Source of the DNA: Rhodobacter huangdaonensis
Lineage (GTDB): Bacteria; Pseudomonadota; Alphaproteobacteria; Rhodobacterales; Rhodobacteraceae
Direction: 5' to 3'
DNA length: 64,000 nucleotides
Assembly: GCF_004022465.1 (NCBI RefSeq)
Contig: NZ_SAVA01000002.1
Coordinates: 186,001-250,000, forward strand
The notes under the pieces were generated by a model that was not told the DNA's origin, searched no databases, and saw only the letters and a program-made list of their open reading frames with translations. A program made the position numbers and the translations under genes. Every line of letters starts with the position of its first letter. Position 1 is the first letter of the stretch. This document shows positions 57,287-64,000 of the stretch, piece by piece.

Positions 57287-60240
57287 TGAGCACCCGTCTT
57301 GCAAAAGGGGGGCGGCTTCTCGACCGCTCGAAGCCCCTCAACTTCACCTTCAACGGCACGCCGCTGCGCGGGTTTCAGGGCGACACGCTCGCCTCGGCGC
57401 TGCTCGGCTCGGGCAAGACCCTGCTCGGCCGGTCGTTCAAGTATCACCGCCCGCGCGGCCTTGTCGCCTCGGGCGTCGAGGAGCCGAACGTTCTGGTGAA
57501 CCTCGGCCGCAATGCGCGGCTCGAACCCGACCAGCGCGCCACCACCACCGAGCTCTTCGAGGGCGCCGAGGCGTCGAGCCAGAACCACTGGCCCTCGCTC
57601 GACTTCGACATCGGCGAGATCAACGACAAGATCGGCAAGCTCTTTCCGGCGGGCTTCTACTACAAGACCTTCATGGCGCCGAAATGGGCGTGGAAGCACC
57701 TGTTCGAGCCGGTGATCCGGCAGGCCGCGGGCCTTGGCGCCGCGCCGAAGGAGGCCGACCCGGACCGCTACGAACAGACCTATGCCTTCTGCGACGTGCT
57801 GGTCGCGGGCGGTGGTGTCGCGGGGCTTGCCGCGGCGCTCGCCGAGGCGCAGGCCGGCAAGCGCGTGATGGTGATGGAGCAGACCGCCTTCTGGGGCGGG
57901 CGTGCGCCGGTCGACGGCGGCACCATCGACGGGCTGGCCCCCGAGGCATGGGTCAAGAACGCCATTGAAACGCTTGAAAAGATGGAGAATGTCCAGCTTT
58001 TCACCCGCACCATGGTGTCCGGGCTCTACAACCACGGCTATGTCCTCGGCTATCAGCGTGTCGCCGATCACACCCCGGCCGACGGCCGCCCGCGGCACCG
58101 GCTGTGGCGCATCCGCGCCGGGCTGGTCGTCACCGCGACCGGCGCGCTCGAGCGCCCGCTCGCCTTCGCCGGCAACGACGTGCCGGGCGTGATGCTGGCC
58201 TCGGCGGTGCGTGACTACGTGGTGAACTGGGCGGTGAGCCCGGGCGACCGCGTGGTGATCGTGACCAACAACGACGACGCCTACCGCACCGCGCTCGCCG
58301 TCCTTGACGCCGGGCTCAGCGTGCCGGTGGTGATCGACGCGCGCGACAGCGTCACCGGCGCGCTGCCGATGGCAGTGAAGGCGCGCGGCGTGCGCGTGCT
58401 CGAGGGCCGCGGCGTCGCCAGGGTGCTCGGCCGCAAGGCCGTCACCGGCGTCGAGATCTGCGCCCAGGCGGGCGAGGGCGGGGTGATCGAGACCGTCGCC
58501 TGCGACTGTGTCGCGATGTCGGGCGGCTGGTCGCCGGTGGTGCACCTGTTCTCGCATGTCGGCGGCAAGCTGATCTGGGACGAGGCGGGGGCGATGTTCC
58601 GCCCCGATGCCAGCCGTCCGCCGATCAAGGCCGATGGCACGGCGCTGGCGCGGGTGGTCGGCGCGGCGAATGGCGCGCTCAGCCTCGACGCGATCTGCGC
58701 CGAGGCGGGGCTGACCGGGACGGTCGAGCCCGAGGCGCCGCTCGCGCCGGTCTGGGTGATGCCCGCGGGCGCCAGGGAAGCGCTCAAGTTCAAGGCCTTC
58801 CTCGACTATCAGAACGATGTGAAGGTCTCGGACGTGCAGCTTGCCGCGCGCGAGGGCTATACCTCGGTCGAGCATACCAAGCGCTATACCACGCTCGGCA
58901 TGGCCTCGGATCAGGGGAAGCTGTCGAACATCAACGGCCTTGCGATCCTCTCGGATGCGCTTGGTCAGGCGATCCCGCAGACCGGCACCACCACCTTCCG
59001 CCCGCCCTATACCCCGATCAGCTTCGGCGCGGTCGCGGCCGAGGCGCGCGGCGAGATCTTCCAGCCGCTGCGCCGCACCCCGATGCACGGCTGGCACGAG
59101 GCGCAGGGCGCGCATTGGGAACCCGTGGGCCTGTGGCGCCGGCCCTATTGCTACCCGCGCGCGGGCGAAACCCACCGCGATGCGGTGAACCGCGAGATCA
59201 GCAACACCCGCAGCAATGTCGGGCTGCTCGACGCCTCGACGCTGGGCAAGATCGTGGTCAAGGGGCCCGACGCCGGGCGTTTCCTCGACATGCTCTACAC
59301 CGGCATGATGTCGACCCTGCCGGTCGGCAAGTGCCGCTACGGCATCATGTGCAACGAGAACGGCTTCCTGATGGACGACGGTGTCGTGGTGCGGCTGAGC
59401 GAGGACAGCTGGCTGTGCCACACCACCTCGGGCGGGGCCGAGCATATCCACGCCTGGATGGAAGACTGGCTGCAATGCGAGTGGTGGGACTGGAAGGTCT
59501 GGACCGCCAACCTGACCGAGCAATATGCGCAGGTCGCGGTGGTCGGTCCGAAGGCGCGCGCGGTGCTCGAAAAGCTCGGCGGCATGGATGTCTCGAAAGA
59601 GACGCTGCCCTTCATGAGCCTCGCCGAAGGCACGTTGGGCGGTTTCCCCGCTCGGGTGTTCCGGATCTCCTTCTCGGGCGAGCTCTCCTATGAAATCGCG
59701 GTCCCCGCGAACATGGGCCTCGCCTTCTGGCAGGCGCTGGTCGCCGCGGGCGCCGAGTTCGGCGCGATGCCCTACGGCACCGAGGCGCTGCATGTGATGC
59801 GCGCCGAGAAGGGCTTCATTATGATCGGCGACGAGACCGACGGCACGGTGATCCCGCAGGATCTCGGCCTCGGCTGGGCGATCTCGAAGAAGAAGGACGA
59901 CTATCTGGGCAAGCGCGCGCAGGCGCGCGTCGAGATGGTGCGGCCGGATCGGTGGCGCCTCGTCGGGCTCGAGACGGTCGACGGCACGGTGCTGCCCGAT
60001 GGCGTCTATGCCGTGGCGGACGGCCACAATGCGAACGGCCAGCGCAACACGCAAGGCCGCGTGACCTCGACCTACTGGTCGCCGACGCTGAACAAGGGCA
60101 TCGCCATGGGGCTGGTCGTGAACGGGCCCGAACGGATGGGCGAGGTGCTCGACTTCCCCGGCGATGGTGGGGTGGTGCACAAGGCGAAGATCGTCGATCC
60201 GTGCTTCTACGACAAGGAAGGGGAGAAGGCCAATGTCTGA
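57286..60240 (+). CDS. soxA: sarcosine oxidase subunit alpha
   Basis: The 984-residue subunit has an N-terminal 2Fe-2S-ferredoxin-like domain without the cluster (FNGTPLRGFQGDTLASALLG), an NAD-binding fold (VLVAGGGVAGLAAALAEAQAG) and a C-terminal GcvT-like tetrahydrofolate domain (GLLDASTLGKIVVKGPDAGRF, PYGTEALHVMRAEKGF). The enzyme demethylates sarcosine to glycine, producing hydrogen peroxide and 5,10-methylene-THF. ATG overlapping the soxD stop is used; the upstream open frame is a shadow. Confidence 0.95.
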   Translation: MSTRLAKGGRLLDRSKPLNFTFNGTPLRGFQGDTLASALLGSGKTLLGRSFKYHRPRGLVASGVEEPNVLVNLGRNARLEPDQRATTTELFEGAEASSQNHWPSLDFDIGEINDKIGKLFPAGFYYKTFMAPKWAWKHLFEPVIRQAAGLGAAPKEADPDRYEQTYAFCDVLVAGGGVAGLAAALAEAQAGKRVMVMEQTAFWGGRAPVDGGTIDGLAPEAWVKNAIETLEKMENVQLFTRTMVSGLYNHGYVLGYQRVADHTPADGRPRHRLWRIRAGLVVTATGALERPLAFAGNDVPGVMLASAVRDYVVNWAVSPGDRVVIVTNNDDAYRTALAVLDAGLSVPVVIDARDSVTGALPMAVKARGVRVLEGRGVARVLGRKAVTGVEICAQAGEGGVIETVACDCVAMSGGWSPVVHLFSHVGGKLIWDEAGAMFRPDASRPPIKADGTALARVVGAANGALSLDAICAEAGLTGTVEPEAPLAPVWVMPAGAREALKFKAFLDYQNDVKVSDVQLAAREGYTSVEHTKRYTTLGMASDQGKLSNINGLAILSDALGQAIPQTGTTTFRPPYTPISFGAVAAEARGEIFQPLRRTPMHGWHEAQGAHWEPVGLWRRPYCYPRAGETHRDAVNREISNTRSNVGLLDASTLGKIVVKGPDAGRFLDMLYTGMMSTLPVGKCRYGIMCNENGFLMDDGVVVRLSEDSWLCHTTSGGAEHIHAWMEDWLQCEWWDWKVWTANLTEQYAQVAVVGPKARAVLEKLGGMDVSKETLPFMSLAEGTLGGFPARVFRISFSGELSYEIAVPANMGLAFWQALVAAGAEFGAMPYGTEALHVMRAEKGFIMIGDETDGTVIPQDLGLGWAISKKKDDYLGKRAQARVEMVRPDRWRLVGLETVDGTVLPDGVYAVADGHNANGQRNTQGRVTSTYWSPTLNKGIAMGLVVNGPERMGEVLDFPGDGGVVHKAKIVDPCFYDKEGEKANV

Positions 60241-60784
60241 GGCAATGTCCGCGCTGAAGGGCGAGACCCACACGGGCTTCGCCACCGTGGCCGAGGCCGG
60301 GCTCACCGGCATGGTGACGATCCGGGCCGACCTTGCCGACCCGGCGCTTGCCGCGGCGCTCGCCCCGCTCGGCCTGACCGTGCCGGCGCTGCGCCAGGTG
60401 ATGGCGGCCGGCGGCCGCTCGCTCGGCTGGATGAGCCCCGACGAGCTGCTGCTGGTCTGCGGCTATGACGAGGCGCCGGGGCTGGCGGCCACGCTCGCCA
60501 CCGTGCTGGCCGAAAGCCACGCGCTGGTGGTGAACGTGTCGGACATGCGCGCACGCTTCACCGTCTCGGGGGCGAAGGCCGACGAGGTGGTGATGAAGCT
60601 CTGCCCGCTCGACCTTGCCACCCTGCCGGCGATGGAGATGCGCCGCACCCGCGCCGCCCAGGTGGCGGTGGCGCTGTGGCGCTCGGGCGCGGACGAGATC
60701 AGCCTCGTCTGTTTCCGCTCGGTCGCGACCTATGTGATGGGGCTGCTCGAGGTCTCCTCGCGTCGCGGCGGCGAGATCTTCTGA
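60233..60784 (+). CDS. soxG: sarcosine oxidase subunit gamma
   Basis: The 183-residue subunit overlaps soxA by 8 bp and contains GWMSPDELLLVCGYDEAPG and VVNVSDMRARFTVSGAKADEV, as in SoxG proteins. It has a GcvT-like fold and packs against the folate-binding face of alpha. It closes the operon; a hairpin and a repeat follow. Confidence 0.92.
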   Translation: MSEAMSALKGETHTGFATVAEAGLTGMVTIRADLADPALAAALAPLGLTVPALRQVMAAGGRSLGWMSPDELLLVCGYDEAPGLAATLATVLAESHALVVNVSDMRARFTVSGAKADEVVMKLCPLDLATLPAMEMRRTRAAQVAVALWRSGADEISLVCFRSVATYVMGLLEVSSRRGGEIF

Positions 60785-60793
60785 CGACCGGGG

Positions 60794-60813
60794 GGGAGCG
60801 TCCCGGCGCTCCC
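60794..60813 (+). terminator. hairpin after soxG
   Basis: GGGAGCG (60794-60800) pairs with CGCTCCC (60807-60813) around TCCCGG, ten bases after the soxG stop. There is no proper T tract, so it may be a 3'-end stabilising stem or a weak terminator. Confidence 0.5.
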
Positions 60814-60831
60814 TCCCGTCTGGCCTCTCTT

Positions 60832-60893
60832 CCGCTTCCAATTGCCGCAAATATCCCGGGGGGAGCGCGTCAGCGCGGGGGGCAGCGCCCCCC
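60832..60893. repeat. composite palindromic repeat, copy G (single arm)
   Basis: Arm GCTTCCAATTGCC then GCAAATATCCCGGGGGG, followed by hairpin GGGGGGC-AGC-GCCCCCC (60877-60893). It lies between soxG and the RND genes on the same strand. Confidence 0.85.
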
Positions 60894-60977
60894 TGCACGC
60901 CGCGGCTCGTCCCCGCTTCGGCGCGTCGGCCCTGACGGCGCCGTTCCCCGCTGTCCGAAAATTCCCGTCCGCAGACA

Positions 60978-60995
60978 TATTCGTATAGACGAATA
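60978..60995. promoter_or_regulatory. 18-bp palindromic operator candidate before the RND efflux genes
   Basis: TATTCGTATAGACGAATA has 7-bp perfect arms around ATAG and stands out as an AT-rich island in GC-rich DNA, 53 bp before the adaptor ATG. Size and symmetry fit a TetR-family operator, the usual type controlling RND pumps. A clear -35/-10 pair could not be assigned. The regulator gene would be outside the window. Confidence 0.6.
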
Positions 60996-61012
60996 AATTC
61001 CCCTGCGTCATC

Positions 61013-61036
61013 GTCCCCGCACACAACAGCGGGGAC
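61013..61036 (+). other. hairpin in the leader of the RND adaptor gene
   Basis: GTCCCCGC (61013-61020) pairs perfectly with GCGGGGAC (61029-61036) around ACACAACA, ending 11 bases before the ATG and next to the weak ribosome-binding site GGGACGGACGG. It could lower translation initiation. Confidence 0.4.
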
Positions 61037-61047
61037 GGGACGGACGG

Positions 61048-62439
61048 ATGGCGGGACAGCGCGGCATTTTCGCAAGGATGGTGATGGTGGCGGTTCCCGC
61101 GGCCCTCGGGGTGGCGGCGATCTTCTATGCCGGACGGCTGAAGACCCTGCCCGACCCCGTGGCGACGACCCGGCCACCGACGCTGGTCCGGGTCATCACG
61201 CTTGCCCCCACCGGTCTCGTACCGCGGATCAGCGGCTATGGCACGGTGGCGCCGGTGCGCGAATGGCGCGCCGTGGCGCGCGCCGAGGGTGAGATCACCG
61301 CCGTCGCGCAGCCGCTGGCGGCGGGCGACATCGTGGCGGCCGACACGCTCCTCTTCCGCATCGACGACACCGATCTGAAGCTCGACCTTGCCAATATCGA
61401 GGCGCAGGTCTCGGCCTCGCGGGTGAAGGACCAGACCGTCGAGACGAGCCTCGTGCTCGCGCGCAGGGATCTCGGGCTCGCGCAGCAGGATCTGACGCGG
61501 CAGGAGCGGCTGAATACCCAGGGCGTGGTGACCGCGGCCGCGCTCGAGACCTCGCGCCGGCAGGAGCTGGTGGCCGAGACCAGGGTCACCGATCTCGAGA
61601 ATCAGCTGAAGCTGAACGCGGCCGAGCGCGACGTTCTGGCGACGCAGCGCGGCTCGCTCGAACGCGCGATCGCCTTCGCCGAGATCCGCGCGCCCTATGC
61701 CCTGCGGGTGACCGCGCTCGACGCCGATCTCGGCCAATATGTCAGCCGCGGTCAGGTGCTGCTCGCCGCCGAGGGCACCGAGGCGGTCGACATCTCGGCA
61801 CAATTCCCGATCGGCCGGATCGGGCCCTTGCTGCGGCTTGCGGGCGAGGGGGCAACGGTCACCGGGCTTGGCGCGCGGGTGAAGCTGCCCGCGAGCGATC
61901 ACGCGGTGGTCTGGAAGGCGACGGTCGAGCGGGTGGGCGACGCGATCGACGCCACCACCCAAAGCGCGCCGGTGGTGGTGCGCGTCACCGACCCGCAGGG
62001 GCAGAGCGTGGCGGGCGAGCGTCCGCCCTTGCGGCGCAACATGGTGGTCGAGGTCGAGCTTTTCGCGCCGAAACGCGCGGCCCTCGTGGTGCCGGCCGAG
62101 GCGGTGGCGGGCGGCACCGCGCTTGTGGTGTCGGACGCAGGCACGCTCGAGCCGCGCAAGGTCGAGACCGGCTTCGTCTCGGGCGACCTTGCGGTGGTGA
62201 CGAAGGGGCTTGCGGCGGGCGACAGGCTGGTCGTCACCGATCCCGCGATCGCCGTGCCCGGCATGGCGGTGAAGCCGGTCGAGGACGAGACCCGCAAGGC
62301 CGAGATCGCCGCCGAGGCGCTCGGTCAGGCGCCCGGTGCGGCAAAGCCCGGCAGCGGCATGGGCGGCGGGTCCGGCGCCGGCATGGGCGGCGGCTCGGGC
62401 GGCGGCGGGGCCGGAAAGACCCCGGAGGCCGGCCAATGA
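61048..62439 (+). CDS. RND efflux periplasmic adaptor (membrane fusion protein)
   Basis: The 463-residue HlyD/AcrA-type protein has an N-terminal signal anchor (MVMVAVPAALGVAAIFYAG), a lipoyl/beta-barrel half (ARAEGEITAVAQPLAAGDIV), a coiled-coil hairpin (about residues 115-205), the second lipoyl half (AEIRAPYALRVTALDADLGQYV, given as landmark AEIRAPYALRVTALD) and a membrane-proximal domain. The last 30 residues are a Gly/Ser/Met-rich tail, unusual for the family. It bridges the inner-membrane pump and an outer-membrane channel. ATGA overlap with the permease gene. Confidence 0.9.
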   Translation: MAGQRGIFARMVMVAVPAALGVAAIFYAGRLKTLPDPVATTRPPTLVRVITLAPTGLVPRISGYGTVAPVREWRAVARAEGEITAVAQPLAAGDIVAADTLLFRIDDTDLKLDLANIEAQVSASRVKDQTVETSLVLARRDLGLAQQDLTRQERLNTQGVVTAAALETSRRQELVAETRVTDLENQLKLNAAERDVLATQRGSLERAIAFAEIRAPYALRVTALDADLGQYVSRGQVLLAAEGTEAVDISAQFPIGRIGPLLRLAGEGATVTGLGARVKLPASDHAVVWKATVERVGDAIDATTQSAPVVVRVTDPQGQSVAGERPPLRRNMVVEVELFAPKRAALVVPAEAVAGGTALVVSDAGTLEPRKVETGFVSGDLAVVTKGLAAGDRLVVTDPAIAVPGMAVKPVEDETRKAEIAAEALGQAPGAAKPGSGMGGGSGAGMGGGSGGGGAGKTPEAGQ

Positions 62440-64000
62440 TCCGCCTCTTTGCCGGCCACCGCACCGCCGCCAACATCCTGATGCTGGCGATTGCCGGGCT
62501 CGGTCTGCTGGCGCTGCCGATGCTGCAGCGCGACACCTTCCCGGCGACGCCGCCCTCCGAGGTCTCGGTCCGCATCGCCTATCCGGGCGCGGCCCCCGCC
62601 GAGGTCGAAACCGGCATCTGCACCGTCGCCGATCCGCTGCTGATGAAGGTCGAGAACCTCGCCAAGCTGACCTGCCTGGCGCGCGAGAATGCCGCACAGA
62701 TCACCGCCGAGATCCTCGAGGGCGCGGACATGACGCGCTTTTCGAACGACATCAAGGATGTGGTCGACGGCATCACCAGCTTCCCCGACAAGGCCGAAGA
62801 CCCGGTGACGCAGATCGTCGAACGCACGGCCTCGGTCGCCTCGGTCGCGGTCACCGGGCCCGAGGACCCGGCCGTGCTCTACGCCTATGCGCAGGCGCTC
62901 GCCGACCGGCTGCGCGCCGATCCGGCGATCTCGCTGGTCGATGTCACGGGCTTTTCCGACCGCGAGGTGGCGGTCGAATTCGACCGCGCCGCGCTCGAAC
63001 GCTTCGGGCTCGACATGGCGGGCGTGGCGACGGCACTCGCGCGCGACAGCTTCGACATGCCGGCCGGCACGCTCGAGGGCGCGGCGGGCGAGACCGCGAT
63101 CCGCTTCCTTGGCGAAAAGCGCACGCCGGCCGAGCTTGCCCAGATCCCGCTGCGCAGCAGCGCCTCGGGCGGCACCGTGCGGCTGGGCGATGTCGCGACG
63201 ATCCGGCCGGGCTTTGCCGATCCGTCGCAGGCGACCTGGTTCAACGGCCATCGCGCCGCCATCGTCGCGGTGTCGAAGACCGCCTCGCAGGACGCACTGA
63301 AGGTCAAGGCGGCGCTCGACCGGCAGATCGCGCGCGCCGCGGCCGAGGCGCCGGCGGGCATCACCCTTGCGATCTCGCAGGATTCGACCTCGAACATCAT
63401 CGAGCGGCTGCGCATCATCGGGGTGAACGGGGTGCAGGGGCTGGTGCTCGTGCTGGTGGCGATGTGGCTCTTCTTCGGGCTCAGGATGTCGTTTTGGGTG
63501 GCGATGGGGCTGCCGGTCAGCTTCCTCGGCGCGATCTTCGCGATGCAGCTGCTCGGCTATACCGTCAACATGATGACGATGGTGGCGCTGCTGGTCGCGA
63601 CCGGGCTCCTGATGGACGATGCCATCGTGATCTCGGAAAACATCGTGCGCCGGCGGCAGGCGGGCGAGGCGCCGCTCGAGGCCGCGGTGAACGGGGTGAA
63701 ACAGGTCGGGCCGGGGGTCATCGCCTCGTTCCTGACCACCGCGATGGTGATCGGCCCGCTCAGCTTCCTCTCCGGCAATATCGGCGCGCTGCTGAAATAC
63801 ATCCCGATCGTGCTGCTGATCACGCTGAGCGTCAGCCTGATCGAGGCCTTCCTGATCCTGCCCGCCCACATGCGCCATTCGCTGGCGGGCGAGTGGCGCC
63901 CGGGCGCCGTCAGCCGCGCGGTGAACGCCGCCTTCGACCGGCTGCGCGACGGGGTGGTGGTGCCGCTCGCGGGGCTGGCGCTGCGTTTCCGCTATCTGAC
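62436..64000 (+). CDS. RND efflux permease, N-terminal part (cut by window edge)
   Basis: About 521 residues are visible, roughly half of a usual RND pump. The first helix is TAANILMLAIAGLGLLALPM, followed by the first periplasmic porter domain and helices 2-5. VALLVATGLLMDDAIVISENIVRR contains the paired aspartates of TM4 needed for proton transfer, and AAVNGVKQVGPGVIASFLTTA is typical. The N-terminus RLFAGHRTAANIL and the short first porter loop resemble uncharacterised AcrB-like pumps rather than metal exporters. Substrate unknown. Confidence 0.88.
   Translation, partial: MIRLFAGHRTAANILMLAIAGLGLLALPMLQRDTFPATPPSEVSVRIAYPGAAPAEVETGICTVADPLLMKVENLAKLTCLARENAAQITAEILEGADMTRFSNDIKDVVDGITSFPDKAEDPVTQIVERTASVASVAVTGPEDPAVLYAYAQALADRLRADPAISLVDVTGFSDREVAVEFDRAALERFGLDMAGVATALARDSFDMPAGTLEGAAGETAIRFLGEKRTPAELAQIPLRSSASGGTVRLGDVATIRPGFADPSQATWFNGHRAAIVAVSKTASQDALKVKAALDRQIARAAAEAPAGITLAISQDSTSNIIERLRIIGVNGVQGLVLVLVAMWLFFGLRMSFWVAMGLPVSFLGAIFAMQLLGYTVNMMTMVALLVATGLLMDDAIVISENIVRRRQAGEAPLEAAVNGVKQVGPGVIASFLTTAMVIGPLSFLSGNIGALLKYIPIVLLITLSVSLIEAFLILPAHMRHSLAGEWRPGAVSRAVNAAFDRLRDGVVVPLAGLALRFRYL

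Noticed and set aside
1..64000. CRISPR array, prophage, insertion sequence or defence island
   Set aside because: No regularly spaced direct repeats, transposase, integrase, restriction or toxin-antitoxin genes were recognised in either strand.

Overview
The window is 64 kb of a high-GC alphaproteobacterial chromosome. Gene content and protein style (14-gene nuo operon broken up by small extra reading frames, nuoN-birA-coaX-rnj linkage, argS-SPOR-nagZ-scpA-scpB, heterotetrameric sarcosine oxidase, CcmI with a long C-terminal tail) point to the family Rhodobacteraceae, most likely a Rhodobacter-type organism. I could not run a search, so the genus is an inference. No rRNA, tRNA, CRISPR array, insertion sequence, prophage or integrase was recognised. 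Almost everything is core or near-core metabolism; I see no defence island or obviously new multigene system.

Layout. 1-3.8 kb: start of a DsbA-family oxidoreductase (minus strand), a PLP aminotransferase, a periplasmic N-acetylmuramoyl-L-alanine amidase, then CreA and an Excalibur-domain protein on the minus strand. 3.9-11.5 kb: a leucine/isovalerate degradation (liu) operon: isovaleryl-CoA dehydrogenase, a LprI-like exported protein, both methylcrotonyl-CoA carboxylase subunits, a GST, HMG-CoA lyase and methylglutaconyl-CoA hydratase. A 14-bp palindrome sits on its likely promoter. 11.7-31.5 kb: complex I operon nuoABCDE-x-F-x-x-G-x-HI-x-JKLMN, where x marks five extra small genes, followed without a break by biotin ligase, type III pantothenate kinase and RNase J. 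31.6-33.9 kb: a lower-GC exported protein and a DEAD-box RNA helicase (minus strand). 34-39.6 kb: argS, SPOR protein, nagZ, scpA, scpB and a small basic protein. 39.7-46.4 kb: pepN, malate synthase G, a GATase-type gamma-glutamyl hydrolase and an AlkD-like protein. 46.4-55.1 kb: glmU-glmS (minus), gph, a TetA-like MFS transporter, a DegT-type aminotransferase, then DUF1289, ruvX and ccmI (minus). 55.3-60.8 kb: sarcosine oxidase operon soxB-x-D-A-G. 61 kb to end: an RND efflux pair with an 18-bp palindrome upstream, cut by the window edge.

The most notable non-coding signal is a family of composite palindromic intergenic repeats, seven copies here. Each is assembled from a few modules: a GGGGGC/GCCCCC hairpin, a GAGGTATTT-type arm and a CTTCCAATTGCC/ATATCCC-type arm. 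Most copies lie at gene ends, two lie inside operons (liuB/liuD and soxB-orf/soxD), and one supplies the last codons of the DUF1289 gene. Other leads are the two palindromic operators, the cysteine-free CMD-family protein and the two lipoproteins inside the nuo operon, and the uncharacterised 97-residue protein inside the sox operon.
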